Part shown: positions 1 to 8,429 of the stretch, in pieces
Position numbering within the stretch: the first letter of the stretch is position 1
How the letters are laid out: each line of letters begins with the position of its first letter
Source: an uncultured Lachnospiraceae bacterium
GTDB taxonomy: Bacteria; Bacillota; Clostridia; Lachnospirales; Lachnospiraceae
NCBI GenBank assembly: GCA_947176965.1
Contig: CAMWSU010000009.1
Location: 1 to 52,462, forward strand
Reading direction: 5' to 3'
DNA length: 52,462 nucleotides
Position numbers and translations under genes: made by a program
The notes under the pieces: model-generated
Seen by the model: the letters and a program-made list of their open reading frames with translations, nothing else
The model's database searches: none
What the model was told of the DNA's origin: nothing

Positions 1-206
1 TCCGACTGTTCGTCAGTTAAAGGAATATTATAATAACCGTTTTTTAAGGGAGAACGATTACAGTCAAAGGTCATGCTGTTGTTAATCGTAACATGTACGG
101 GAATCCTTCCCACATTATCCTCACATATCTCCCATACATTAAAAGGAATGGTAATGTATTTCATTTCATTTTCATTTAAAAACTTACCCTCAAAAATATA
201 CTCCAT
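1..206 (-). CDS. DUF1905-type protein, N-terminal part (runs off the window)
   Basis: The reverse strand reads 68 codons from an ATG at 206 to the window edge without a stop. An AGAGAGG ribosome binding site lies just upstream of the start. The peptide begins MEYIFEGKF, has an ITIPFNVWEI segment and ends in NGYYNIPL. This resembles the small beta-barrel DUF1905 family, whose members share a short beta strand, an IPF-V motif and a G-Y-LPL segment. The function of that family is not established. The C-terminal half is missing, so a fused second domain, which is common in this family, cannot be excluded. The reading frame is secure; the family call is moderate. Confidence 0.62.
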   Translation of the reverse strand, partial: MEYIFEGKFLNENEMKYITIPFNVWEICEDNVGRIPVHVTINNSMTFDCNRSPLKNGYYNIPLTDEQS

Positions 207-328
207 AGCAAATACCTCTCTTAAATTAATATAACAACTCGGACAATAGCCAAACTGTTATCTTTGATTATAACAAGATAGAAAAGCAAGTTCCAGTATA
301 TTTCATAAATTTTCCTTATATTACTGTG

Positions 329-356
329 TTGATTTTTGTTGATTATTGTTTAGAAT
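329..356 (+). promoter_or_regulatory. Candidate sigma-A promoter for the flotillin gene
   Basis: A TTGATT -35 (329-334) and TAGAAT -10 (351-356) are separated by 16 bases in a very A+T-rich intergenic region, about 60 bases before the flotillin start. The interval 207-415 otherwise holds only A+T-rich sequence. A weak TAAT-G-ATTA dyad at 387-395 overlaps the leader. Confidence 0.42.
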
Positions 357-415
357 ATTATTAATATAGTTATATATACATATTACTAATGATTACAAAG
401 GGGGTAACAAACAAA

Positions 416-1945
416 ATGGATATGGAATTAATAATTGCAATTGCCATAATAGCAGCTGTCCTTCTGGTTCTTTTATTAGCCAGCGGATATGTAAAGGCTC
501 CGCCGGATATTGCCTTTATTATTTCAGGCTTTAAAAAAGAGCCTAAAATCTTAATCGGACGGGCCGGCATCAGGATTCCTTTTTTGGAGAGGAAGGATAA
601 CCTGATTGTAAAACAGATCAGTGTTGATATTAAAACCAACGGTTACATACCTACACTGGATTTTATCGGCGTCGATATTGATGCCGTTGCCAAAATCAGG
701 GTAAAAACCGATGAAGAAGGCATTAAGCTGGCAATGAAGAACTTCCTGAATATGCGGGAGGAACAGATTGTAGTAGCGTTGACCGATTCCTTACAGGGTA
801 ACATGCGTGAGATTATCGGTACGGTAAAATTAAAAGAGCTGTGTACAGACCGTAAGAAATTCGGTGATGAGGTTCAGGGAAAGGCCCAGAACGATATGAA
901 TGCCTTGGGTATTGAGATTATTTCCTGTAATATTCAGAGAATTGATGATGAAAAGGGTCTTATTGTTGCTTTAGGTCAGGACAACATGTCCCAGATCCAA
1001 AAGGACGCTTCCATTGCAAAAGCCCAGGCGGACAGAGATGTTGCCATTGCAGAGGCTGAAGCAAAGAAGGCTGCTAATGAGGCAGAGGTTCTTGCCAATA
1101 CGGATATTGCTACAAGACAGAATGAGCTTCGTATCAAACAGGCAGAGCTTAAGAAAATGTCTGATATTAAGCAGGCAGAAGCGGATGCGGCGTATGAGAT
1201 TCAAAAAGAGGAACAGCGTAAGACGATCGAGATCACGACGGCGAACGCGGATATTGCGCGTCAGGAGCGGGAGATCGAGTTAAAGCAGAAAGAGGTTGCC
1301 GTTAAGGAGCATGCGCTTGAGGCGGAGGTCAAGAAGCAGGCGGAAGCGGATCGTTACGCGGCACAGCAGAGAGCGGATGCAGCGCTTTATCAGAGGCAGA
1401 AGGAAGCGGAAGCAAAGCAGTTTGAAGTGCAGCATGCCGCAGAAGCAAGACAGTTCGAGATCGAGAGAGAAGCGCAGGCAAGAAAAGCACAGGCAGAAGC
1501 GGAGCGCTACGCGAAGGAGCAGGAGGCAGAAGGTATCCGCAAAGTCGGAGAGGCAGAGGCAGCCGCAATCCAGGCGAAGGGACTTGCCGAGGCGGAGGCG
1601 ATGGAAAAGAAAGCCGAAGCGTATGCGAAGTATAATAAGGCTGCCGTGGCGGAAATGATGATTCAGGTATTGCCCGAGGTAGCGGCGAAGATTGCCGAGC
1701 CCCTTGGACAGATCGATAAGATCACGATCATCGGCGGGGAAGGAAGCGCAAACGGCGTGGAGCAGGTTGCGGGAAATGTGCCTGCTGTGATGGCAAAACT
1801 GTTTGAGAGCATGAAAGAGACGACGGGCATTGACTTAGCCGAGATCGTCAAGGCGGACAGCTACGACGCGAAGGTGAACCGCAACGTGAACCTCACAGGC
1901 CTTGACGACGTTCATGTAGTTGTGGAACCGAAAGAAACATTATAG
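416..1945 (+). CDS. floT: Flotillin family (SPFH/PHB domain) membrane-scaffold protein
   Basis: This 509-residue protein has the layout and length of Bacillus FloT/YuaG. A hydrophobic N-terminal segment (about residues 4-22) is followed by an SPFH domain (about 25-200) containing KAPPDIAFIISG and GRAGIRIPFLER. A long Ala/Glu/Lys/Arg-rich coiled coil (about 200-430) and a conserved tail follow. Flotillins organise membrane microdomains and oligomerise through the coiled coil. The start at 416 is chosen because AAAGGGGG at 397-404 is correctly spaced for it; an upstream in-frame ATG at 389 has no such site. The stop overlaps the convergent TraX-like gene by 6 bases. Base composition changes near position 1200: the first half is A+T-rich with ATT isoleucines, the second half G+C-rich with ATC, which hints at a mosaic origin. 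Family call is secure. Confidence 0.92.
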   Translation: MDMELIIAIAIIAAVLLVLLLASGYVKAPPDIAFIISGFKKEPKILIGRAGIRIPFLERKDNLIVKQISVDIKTNGYIPTLDFIGVDIDAVAKIRVKTDEEGIKLAMKNFLNMREEQIVVALTDSLQGNMREIIGTVKLKELCTDRKKFGDEVQGKAQNDMNALGIEIISCNIQRIDDEKGLIVALGQDNMSQIQKDASIAKAQADRDVAIAEAEAKKAANEAEVLANTDIATRQNELRIKQAELKKMSDIKQAEADAAYEIQKEEQRKTIEITTANADIARQEREIELKQKEVAVKEHALEAEVKKQAEADRYAAQQRADAALYQRQKEAEAKQFEVQHAAEARQFEIEREAQARKAQAEAERYAKEQEAEGIRKVGEAEAAAIQAKGLAEAEAMEKKAEAYAKYNKAAVAEMMIQVLPEVAAKIAEPLGQIDKITIIGGEGSANGVEQVAGNVPAVMAKLFESMKETTGIDLAEIVKADSYDAKVNRNVNLTGLDDVHVVVEPKETL

Positions 1946-2956
1946 CCCCATTGCGTGACAGATCAGATATAAAAGACCGAGATGAACGGGGTAGAATGCG
2001 TAAAAAACATATTTCAGATTTAATCCGCGCTGCCCGTTATATTTGGAGATCGGAATGAGCATGAGGAATGCCGTGGCTTCCGAAACGTCCATGAGTGTCA
2101 GGCAGATACAACCTGCAAGCATGGATATTACGGGGCGTTTGCGGAATGCATACATCAGAGCGATCGTGATGACGCCCATGCCGCCATAGTCGGTCATGAG
2201 CCGATCGGCGGCATATGCTGCAAAGCAAAGGATCGTAAGATCCGCACCGATGATCTGAGCCCGTAAAAGCCCGTGCTTTTTGGAAATGAGAATCAGAATC
2301 AGCGCGGTAACGGCGGCATAGATGCCGGCGCATAGTATCCAATATTGAAATGCGCTCAGCCCCGGATCGAGAAAATCACCAAGCAGCGCATAGGTAATAT
2401 CATCGAGCAGGAGGCTGCCGTAGCCGCCGACACAGACAATGCCGGTGATCAGACAGATTATGCCCGGCACACCGCCCCCGCGCCGCTCGAGGCGTTCCTG
2501 AAAAAAGGAAAAAGCGCACATTGCGAGCAGACCGAGGAACAGGGTAAAGAATACGTTCTGATAGCCTGCATAAAACCATTTCCCGCGAAAAGCGAAATCA
2601 AAGGGGATCTCGGAGACGAGGGCAAACAGAAACAGACGCAGCGCGTATTTGATGCGGTTGTGCGTATGTAGGAAGCCCTCCACAAGCAGGAAACAGAAAA
2701 TAGGAAAACCAAAGCGGCCGATCAGACGCATTGCCATATAGGAGATATAAAGAAGCTTGTGTCCGGCGATCCATGCCGGCATCAAATCGGTATTTGACAT
2801 GACGAGCATGTAACCCTCGCGCATCATTATGCGTTCCAAGATGACAGCGGCAGTGTGGTCGATCAGCATGGCAATGATGGCGATCAGCTTGATCGTGCTG
2901 CCGGTGAATCCTTTTTTGGCAGGGGCTCCTGCTGTTGTGGAATTTGCAGTAGTCAT
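1940..2956 (-). CDS. TraX family membrane protein
   Basis: This is a 338-residue polytopic membrane protein with about eight to nine hydrophobic segments. The first segment, after a short polar N-terminus, carries TIKLIAIIAMLIDHTAAV; the ML-DH signature is typical of TraX-family proteins. TraX was first known as the F-pilin acetylase, but most chromosomal homologues in Firmicutes have no proven substrate and are assumed to be membrane acyltransferases. The start at 2956 is preferred because AAGGAG lies 8-13 bases upstream. A longer reading frame begins at 3016 but lacks a good ribosome binding site and would place the 5' leader repeats in the protein. The stop overlaps the flotillin stop by 6 bases. 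Substrate unknown. Confidence 0.82.
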   Translation of the reverse strand: MTTANSTTAGAPAKKGFTGSTIKLIAIIAMLIDHTAAVILERIMMREGYMLVMSNTDLMPAWIAGHKLLYISYMAMRLIGRFGFPIFCFLLVEGFLHTHNRIKYALRLFLFALVSEIPFDFAFRGKWFYAGYQNVFFTLFLGLLAMCAFSFFQERLERRGGGVPGIICLITGIVCVGGYGSLLLDDITYALLGDFLDPGLSAFQYWILCAGIYAAVTALILILISKKHGLLRAQIIGADLTILCFAAYAADRLMTDYGGMGVITIALMYAFRKRPVISMLAGCICLTLMDVSEATAFLMLIPISKYNGQRGLNLKYVFYAFYPVHLGLLYLICHAMGL

Positions 2957-2986
2957 GATAAAACTCCTTGTTGTGTAGATTTGTCC

Positions 2987-3014
2987 GATGGGAGCATCCC
3001 GATGGGAGAATCCC
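2987..3014. repeat. Tandem 14-bp direct repeat in the TraX leader
   Basis: Two adjacent copies of GATGGGAGMATCCC (2987-3000 and 3001-3014) differ at one base. Each copy contains a GGGA/TCCC dyad, so each can fold into a small hairpin. The repeat lies between the predicted start of transcription (about 3027) and the coding start (2956). Confidence 0.7.
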
Positions 3015-3033
3015 ATTGTATACGGGTGATATT

Positions 3034-3062
3034 ATTCTATAACAATCAAAGAAACAGGTCAA
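3034..3062 (-). promoter_or_regulatory. Sigma-A promoter for the TraX-like gene
   Basis: On the reverse strand, TTGACC (3057-3062) and TAGAAT (3034-3039) are separated by exactly 17 bases. Transcription would begin near 3027 and give a leader of about 70 bases containing the tandem 14-bp repeat. Confidence 0.65.
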
Positions 3063-3100
3063 TCATTGAGATGAAATAAAAAGGACGGAGGGTATTTTTT

Positions 3101-4516
3101 ATGGAACAACAGTATCGAAAGATGCATTTGGGTAAGGCGGCATGCGGGCTCGACTTAGGAGACGGCAGCGAGCGCGCGGAGTATGTGAATCAGGATTATA
3201 TTTTATGGAAGCTGAAACGGCCGCACCGCTGCGTCAACATCATGTATACGCTGTATCCGCACGATGAACAGTGGCCGCAGCGTATCAGCGAGGCATGTAA
3301 GGACATGGAGATTCATTTTCAGTGGGATTATCCGTATGATGATTATTTCCCGTATGGGGTGGACGGGCAACCCTTTGAGCAGATGAGGGATATTCGCAGG
3401 CATGGACAGGACGTGCTGTTGACGCTGACCGTGGACTGCGGGCTTTCGGATGACGAGCTGCGCGCGGTCGCACGCGACTTGCGGCAGTTCGGCAGAATGC
3501 GCATCCGTATCAATCATGAATGCACGGGGGACTGGTTTACGCACAATAAGCGTTACAGCTTTGAGGAGATCGGACAGTTTTTTGTGCGCTTTGACCGTAT
3601 CATCAAAGAGGAAGCGCCGAACGTGCAGACAATCCTCTGTGCGGGATTTTTGAAGGATGACGGCTCGGAGATGGAGCAGGAGAAAGCGCTCATAGACGCG
3701 TACAAGGCAGCGGATATCTGGTCGGCGGACCGTTATCTTGCGCTCCATTACGGCTGGCCCTACGACATTGCGGAGGCCGGCGGCGGAAAATATACCGCGA
3801 CAAGTGTGGATTATACATTTGAAGCATACAAAAAGACGGCGGCATATTTGACGAAGCTTTGCGGTGCAAAGCCGATGACGACGGCGGAGTTTAACGTGGA
3901 CGGCGATGTGACCGGAGCGGCAGAGCAGGGCGAGGCGGTGAAGCGTTTTGTATGGAGAGTGCGCGACGAGAAGGCGGATTGGTTTCAGGGCATTTCGATG
4001 TATCAGTTTCGTGACAGGGGAAGGCTTGGCTTGGAGCAGGAAGACCCGAACAACAAGGCGGTCGGCATTGAACAGCCGCTGTTAAAGGATTATCAGGAGA
4101 TTCTTGCAGACCCGTATTTTAATCCGGTCATGACTGCGGGAGAGCAGGCGCAGTTCCCTGCAATGCTGCGTTGGGGCGGCTCGGAGGATGCGGACGGAAT
4201 CTGCGTTCCGATCACGTTTGAGAAGCAGCCGGACTTCTGTGAGATCACGATCGAGGATGAGATCGGCATGATGATTGAAGTAAACGGACGCTGGTTTTAT
4301 AAAGCGCCCGCGACGAAGACGATCGATCTGATGCCGGCATTTTGGGAGAATCCGGTTGCGGCAGGTCAGACGGTCACCGTATCCATGTTTGCGCCGCCTG
4401 CGGACGGCATCAATCCCGTGACGGACAAAGAGGACTGGGCGACGAATTATTATGCGGAGTTAAAGAGCGCGCCGCAGTTTAGAATCCGCTATGAAGTACC
4501 GGGCAAGGTCGGGTGA
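3101..4516 (+). CDS. Putative glycoside hydrolase with a clan GH-A-like TIM barrel
   Basis: This is a 471-residue protein without a signal peptide, so probably cytoplasmic. The fold suggestion comes from two glutamates in the right contexts. RIRINHE (Glu140) resembles the N-E acid/base at the end of strand 4, and MTTAEFNVDG (Glu263) resembles the strand-7 nucleophile of clan GH-A enzymes. They are about 123 residues apart, which suits a retaining glycosidase. A beta-rich region follows from about residue 350 and could be an accessory sandwich domain. The start has GGAGGG 8 bases upstream. The next gene begins 19 bases after the stop, so they are probably cotranscribed. Substrate and exact family are not recognisable; the glycosidase assignment is an inference from motif geometry. 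Confidence 0.55.
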   Translation: MEQQYRKMHLGKAACGLDLGDGSERAEYVNQDYILWKLKRPHRCVNIMYTLYPHDEQWPQRISEACKDMEIHFQWDYPYDDYFPYGVDGQPFEQMRDIRRHGQDVLLTLTVDCGLSDDELRAVARDLRQFGRMRIRINHECTGDWFTHNKRYSFEEIGQFFVRFDRIIKEEAPNVQTILCAGFLKDDGSEMEQEKALIDAYKAADIWSADRYLALHYGWPYDIAEAGGGKYTATSVDYTFEAYKKTAAYLTKLCGAKPMTTAEFNVDGDVTGAAEQGEAVKRFVWRVRDEKADWFQGISMYQFRDRGRLGLEQEDPNNKAVGIEQPLLKDYQEILADPYFNPVMTAGEQAQFPAMLRWGGSEDADGICVPITFEKQPDFCEITIEDEIGMMIEVNGRWFYKAPATKTIDLMPAFWENPVAAGQTVTVSMFAPPADGINPVTDKEDWATNYYAELKSAPQFRIRYEVPGKVG

Positions 4517-4535
4517 TAAGAAGAGGAGCGAGTGT

Positions 4536-5255
4536 ATGCGCAAAAAAGGAGCGTCTGCCGTGACGGTGATCGGCGGAAGCGATGGGCCCACCAGCATTTT
4601 TTTGGCGGGCGGAGGAAAAACAAAAGAGAAGAATCTGTACCGCAGATGGAAGATGACGTATCACAATATCAGGCGGAAGCGGAAGCGTGCGAGAGCGGCA
4701 AGGAGCATTCGGCCCGGCGCGCACAGCATGGACGAGCTTACGGCATACATGATCGAACGCTACGGCGCGGTCGAGGTGCCGCATGATGATGCGACCTATC
4801 TTGAGAATTGCAAAAACATGCGGGTGGCGCTTGCAATGAAGTATCATCCGGAGCTGGTGGGGGAAAGGCCCCAAAAGCCGGACGCAGAAGCGTTACAAAA
4901 GATGGGGGAAGAGGAACGGAAGCAGGTATTAGAGAAGTTCATGGAGGAGTGCACGCGCATGCAGGAGCGTGCCGCTGCGCTGGCGGAGAATAGGGTGCCG
5001 ATGGACTATCGCTGTTATGAGATCACGCCGGGCGAGTGGAGCAGGGTACATATCGAGCTGGAAAAAGAACATGGTCTTTTGATGGGCGGATGCAGTGCGT
5101 CAAATATGCGCCGCCACGGAGGAAAGCGGCTCATGAGGCAGGCGCAGGGCATCATGGCGGATATTCACCGCTATTACGGCGTGACCGAGGAGGACATCCG
5201 GCAAAAAAACGAGCGGTATAAGGACTTGCTCGTCGTGCTGACGGAAGCGATGTAG
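4536..5255 (+). CDS. Conserved hypothetical protein with N-terminal GGSDGPT motif
   Basis: This 239-residue protein starts with about nine polar residues and then VTVIGGSDGPTSIFLAGG. That string closely resembles the GG-DGPT-IF signature of the membrane beta subunit of sodium-pumping decarboxylases (OadB/GcdB). The rest has no membrane segments: a very basic stretch (about residues 35-60) is followed by a soluble, largely helical, charged region rich in Met, Glu and Arg. The protein is therefore not a decarboxylase subunit, and its function is unknown. The start at 4536 has AGAGGAGCG upstream; an upstream in-frame ATG overlaps the glycosidase gene and lacks a ribosome binding site. The gene is followed by a hairpin and is probably cotranscribed with the glycosidase-like gene. 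Confidence 0.6.
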   Translation: MRKKGASAVTVIGGSDGPTSIFLAGGGKTKEKNLYRRWKMTYHNIRRKRKRARAARSIRPGAHSMDELTAYMIERYGAVEVPHDDATYLENCKNMRVALAMKYHPELVGERPQKPDAEALQKMGEEERKQVLEKFMEECTRMQERAAALAENRVPMDYRCYEITPGEWSRVHIELEKEHGLLMGGCSASNMRRHGGKRLMRQAQGIMADIHRYYGVTEEDIRQKNERYKDLLVVLTEAM

Positions 5256-5261
5256 AAAAAG

Positions 5262-5299
5262 AGGGACAGTGCATACGCGTTTTGCGATGCGCTGTCCCT
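5262..5299 (-). terminator. Rho-independent terminator between converging genes
   Basis: A 13-bp stem (5262-5274 with 5287-5299, one G-U type mismatch) is extended by an inner CGC/GCG pairing. On the reverse strand it is followed by CTTTTTC, so it best terminates feoAB. It could also slow transcription from the left. Confidence 0.8.
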
Positions 5300-5307
5300 G
5301 TTATAGT

Positions 5308-7656
5308 TTAGGAGACAAACAGCATACCCACAATCCGAACGAGCAGGGCGGCGAGCCATGCGATCACGCATTGTCCGATGACGACGGCGCATGCCCATTT
5401 CACGCCGAGCTCCCGCCTGACAGCAGCGATCGCCGCAACACAGGGGGTATAGAGCAGACAGAATACGAGCAGCGAAGCGGCGTTAACCGGTGTCAGTAGT
5501 CCATACAGCAAGGCTTCAGAAGGAATGAGAACGGAGAGTGTTGCCACAACGCTTTCTTTTGCCATAAAGCCGGTGATCAGTGCCGTCGAAATACGCCAGT
5601 CCCCAAAACCGAGCGGCGTAAAAACCGGCGCGATCAGTCCCGCAAGAAGCGCGAGCATGCTCTCCTGCGAGTCGGAAACCATATTAAAGTGCAGGTTGAA
5701 CGTCTGCAAAAACCAGATCACAATCGTGGCGATAAAAATGACCGTGAACGCCCGCTGCAGGAAATCTTTTGCTTTGTCCCACAAAAGCTGCATGACGTTT
5801 TTGAAGCCGGGCAGACGGTAGTTGGGAAGCTCCATGACAAACGGGACGGGTTCGCCGCGGAACAGGCTGTTTTTCATGATAAGTGCAGCGAGAATGCCGA
5901 CCGCGATGCCGCCGAAATAGAGCAGGATCATGACCAATCCGCCGAAACGGGGAAAAAACGCCGCGGTAAAAAAGCCGTAGATCGGCAGCTTGGCGGAGCA
6001 GCTCATAAATGGCGTGAGCAGGATCGTCATTTTGCGGTCGCGCTCGGATGAGAGCGTCCGGCTTGCCATAACGCCGGGAACCGTGCAGCCGAAACCGATG
6101 AGCATCGGCACGATGCTGCGCCCGGAAAGTCCGATCTTGCGCAATAGTTTGTCCATCACAAAAGCAACGCGCGCCATGTAGCCGCTGTCCTCCAGCATGG
6201 ATAAAAAGAAAAACAGTGTTACGATGATCGGCAGAAAACTTAAGACGCTGCCGACGCCGTTAAAAATGCCGTCGATGAGGAGCGAATGTAGGGCCTGATT
6301 GACGTGACCCGCCGTGAGCGCGGCATCGGTGATGCCGGTCAGCCAGTCAATGCCCATAGCGAGCAGATTTTGGAGTCCTAAGCCGATAACATGGAACGTC
6401 AAAAAGAACACGAGCGCCATGATGCCGATAAACGCTGGGATGGCAGTATATTTTCCGGTCAGGAAGCGGTCGATCTTACGGCTTCTGATATGTTCCTTAC
6501 TCTCACCGGCCTTGATGACCGTTTCGCTGCATATTTTTTTTATGAAATGAAAACGCATATCCGCAATGGCGGCTGCGCGGTCAAGTCCGCGTTCTTTTTC
6601 CATCTGTACGATGACATGCTCCAGCATATCTAACTCATTTTCATCTAGGGCAAGTGCGTCGAGGATATTTTGATCTCCCTCAACAATTTTGGACGCGGCG
6701 AAGCGGATCGGGATCTCTGCGTTTTTGGCGTGATCCTCTATCAAATGCATGATGCCGTGGATGCACCGGTGCACGGCGCTTCCTTCGTCGTCGGCGCTGC
6801 AAAAATCCATGCGCTGCGGACATTCCTGATATTTGGCGACATGGATGGCGTGCTCGATCAGCTCGTGGATGCCTTCGTTTTTGGCTGCGGAGATCGGCAC
6901 GACGGGAACACCGAGTGCTTCCTCCATCTCATTGATCAGGATGGAACCGCCGTTTTCGCGCACTTCGTCCATCATATTGAGTGCAACCACCATGGGAATG
7001 TTTAGTTCCATAAGCTGCATTGTCAGGTAGAGGTTCCGTTCGATGTTGGAAGCGTCCACGATATTGATGATGCCCTTCGGCTTTTCCTTCAGGATGAAGC
7101 CCCGTGTTACAAGCTCCTCATTGCTATAGGGAGACATGGAATAAATACCGGGGAGATCGGTGATGAGTGTATTCGGGCAGCCTTTGATGACGCCGTCCTT
7201 TCGATCCACCGTGACGCCGGGGAAGTTGCCGACGTGCTGATTGGAGCCCGTTAAGCGGTTAAACAGCGTGGTCTTTCCGCAGTTCTGGTTTCCCGCGAGC
7301 GCGAAGGTGAGCGTTTCGGAATCGGGAAGGGGGTGTTCCTCCTCCTTGCTGTGGTATTTGCCGCCTTCGCCGAGACCGGGGTGCGGAATGGGCTTATTGT
7401 TTCGTTCTTTTTGTACCTGTTCCGATGCTGGCGACGCTTCGGTGATCGTGATCTGCGCGGCATCGGCTAGACGCAGCGTCAGCTCGTAGCCGTGAAGCAA
7501 CAGCTCCATCGGGTCGCCCATCGGGGCGAATTTGACCAAGGTCACCTCTGCGCCCGGAATCAAGCCCATATCGAGAAAGTGCTGCCGCAGCGCGCCCTCC
7601 CCTCCGACGGAAAGGATAACGGCGGATTTTCCGATTGCCAAGTCTTTGAGTGTCAT
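5308..7656 (-). CDS. feoB: FeoA-FeoB fusion ferrous iron transporter
   Basis: This 782-residue protein joins two proteins that are usually separate. Residues 1-75 are a FeoA SH3-like domain (LRQHFLDMGLIPGAEV). After a polar linker, residues 115-280 form the FeoB G domain with G1 GNQNCGKTT (122-130) and DLPG. The remainder is the polytopic permease with GCTVPGVMASR and the C-terminal LLYTPCVAAIAA segment. FeoB imports ferrous iron with GTP hydrolysis by the G domain; FeoA is an accessory regulator. An AGGAGA ribosome binding site supports the start. Upstream, an ATAAAT/ATTTAT dyad (7752-7767) could be an iron-regulator site, but it matches the Fur consensus poorly. The gene appears monocistronic, with terminators on both sides. 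The identification is secure. Confidence 0.96.
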   Translation of the reverse strand: MTLKDLAIGKSAVILSVGGEGALRQHFLDMGLIPGAEVTLVKFAPMGDPMELLLHGYELTLRLADAAQITITEASPASEQVQKERNNKPIPHPGLGEGGKYHSKEEEHPLPDSETLTFALAGNQNCGKTTLFNRLTGSNQHVGNFPGVTVDRKDGVIKGCPNTLITDLPGIYSMSPYSNEELVTRGFILKEKPKGIINIVDASNIERNLYLTMQLMELNIPMVVALNMMDEVRENGGSILINEMEEALGVPVVPISAAKNEGIHELIEHAIHVAKYQECPQRMDFCSADDEGSAVHRCIHGIMHLIEDHAKNAEIPIRFAASKIVEGDQNILDALALDENELDMLEHVIVQMEKERGLDRAAAIADMRFHFIKKICSETVIKAGESKEHIRSRKIDRFLTGKYTAIPAFIGIMALVFFLTFHVIGLGLQNLLAMGIDWLTGITDAALTAGHVNQALHSLLIDGIFNGVGSVLSFLPIIVTLFFFLSMLEDSGYMARVAFVMDKLLRKIGLSGRSIVPMLIGFGCTVPGVMASRTLSSERDRKMTILLTPFMSCSAKLPIYGFFTAAFFPRFGGLVMILLYFGGIAVGILAALIMKNSLFRGEPVPFVMELPNYRLPGFKNVMQLLWDKAKDFLQRAFTVIFIATIVIWFLQTFNLHFNMVSDSQESMLALLAGLIAPVFTPLGFGDWRISTALITGFMAKESVVATLSVLIPSEALLYGLLTPVNAASLLVFCLLYTPCVAAIAAVRRELGVKWACAVVIGQCVIAWLAALLVRIVGMLFVS

Positions 7657-7821
7657 GAGAAAGTCTCCTTCGGCGTATGTATCTTAGTTTGTATCATGTA
7701 AATTGTGTTTCTTTCATGTATAGCAGCAGGGAAAAAGCAGAACGCCGCCAGATAAATTTTCATTTATTGTAGCACATTGGGGTGGGGATAGCCATATCAT
7801 TGTTAAAGGAATAAATAAAAA

Positions 7822-7852
7822 CCCCTGAGACAATCATATGTTGTCTCAGGGG
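7822..7852 (-). terminator. Rho-independent terminator of the small anchored-protein gene
   Basis: A perfect 12-bp stem (CCCCTGAGACAA with its complement at 7841-7852) and a 7-base loop are followed on the reverse strand by TTTTTATTTATT. It lies just downstream of the 109-residue gene. Confidence 0.9.
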
Positions 7853-7879
7853 CGTATCAAGTCATATGTCAGAATTGTG

Positions 7880-8209
7880 TTAAGGTGTTGCGGGACTAAA
7901 ACTGTGGGAAGGAAGAGAGTCATCCTTCAATACATCATCGTTGGGAACGATAGTGAAGGTTTCTTCGATAATGACATCAACTTCATTGGATGAATCTTGT
8001 GAGTAGGAGGCAGCACCGTCATCACCTGAATGAAACTCGTGCAGTGTGTCCGGAGCTGTTACGGGATCAGTGTCAAAAATAAAGGATTCAACGATTACAT
8101 TATCTGATGAATCTTTTTTGAAGGAAAATATAGAGAAGCCGCATAATATAAAGAGGCAGACTATAACAAATGAAGATACGGCGATCATGACTTTTTTATT
8201 TTTATTCAT
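7880..8209 (-). CDS. Small membrane-anchored hypothetical protein
   Basis: This is a 109-residue protein with a short basic N-terminus (MNKNKK), one hydrophobic segment (about residues 8-29) and an acidic, low-complexity C-terminal part that would lie outside the cell. The outer part contains two similar stretches, VIVESFIFDTD and VIIEETFTIVP, which suggests an internal duplication. No family was recognised. The gene is convincing because a consensus promoter (8261-8289), a GTGAGGT ribosome binding site and a strong terminator (7822-7852) frame it as a complete single-gene unit. It is divergent from the HD-GYP regulator gene. Confidence 0.68.
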   Translation of the reverse strand: MNKNKKVMIAVSSFVIVCLFILCGFSIFSFKKDSSDNVIVESFIFDTDPVTAPDTLHEFHSGDDGAASYSQDSSNEVDVIIEETFTIVPNDDVLKDDSLPSHSFSPATP

Positions 8210-8260
8210 AGGAATACCTCACTTTCGGGGATAGTAAATGAAATATTCAATAACAAGAAA

Positions 8261-8289
8261 AGTATAGTTTAATATTCCGAGCCTGTCAA
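8261..8289 (-). promoter_or_regulatory. Strong sigma-A promoter for the small anchored protein
   Basis: On the reverse strand a perfect TTGACA (8284-8289) and TATACT (8261-8266) are separated by 17 bases, about 50 bases before the start codon at 8209. Confidence 0.85.
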
Positions 8290-8346
8290 TATATTTGTAG
8301 ATATGTTTTATTTTTTCTAAATTTTTGAAAATATTTCTGAAAAATA

Positions 8347-8376
8347 CTTGCAATATGGTATGGGGAGAAGTTACTA
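8347..8376 (+). promoter_or_regulatory. Possible promoter for the HD-GYP regulator
   Basis: TTGCAA (8347-8352) and TACTAT (8371-8376) have an 18-base spacer, about 55 bases before the start at 8430. The match is only fair. Confidence 0.35.
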
Positions 8377-8429
8377 TAAAGATGATTCTTCATAAATCAA
8401 TCATTATATATAGGAACGGGTGAAGAGTG

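Noticed and set aside
384-398. TAAT-G-ATTA dyad before the flotillin gene as a PerR site
   Set aside because: Only 5 of 7 paired positions are symmetrical and it overlaps the ribosome binding site region; no functional link to oxidative stress.
4536-5255. Sodium-pumping decarboxylase beta subunit
   Set aside because: Only the short GGSDGPT motif matches; the protein has no set of membrane helices.
7752-7767. ATAAAT/ATTTAT dyad upstream of feoAB as a Fur box
   Set aside because: Only about 8 of 19 positions match the Fur consensus, and similar A+T-rich dyads are common by chance; kept as a remark only.
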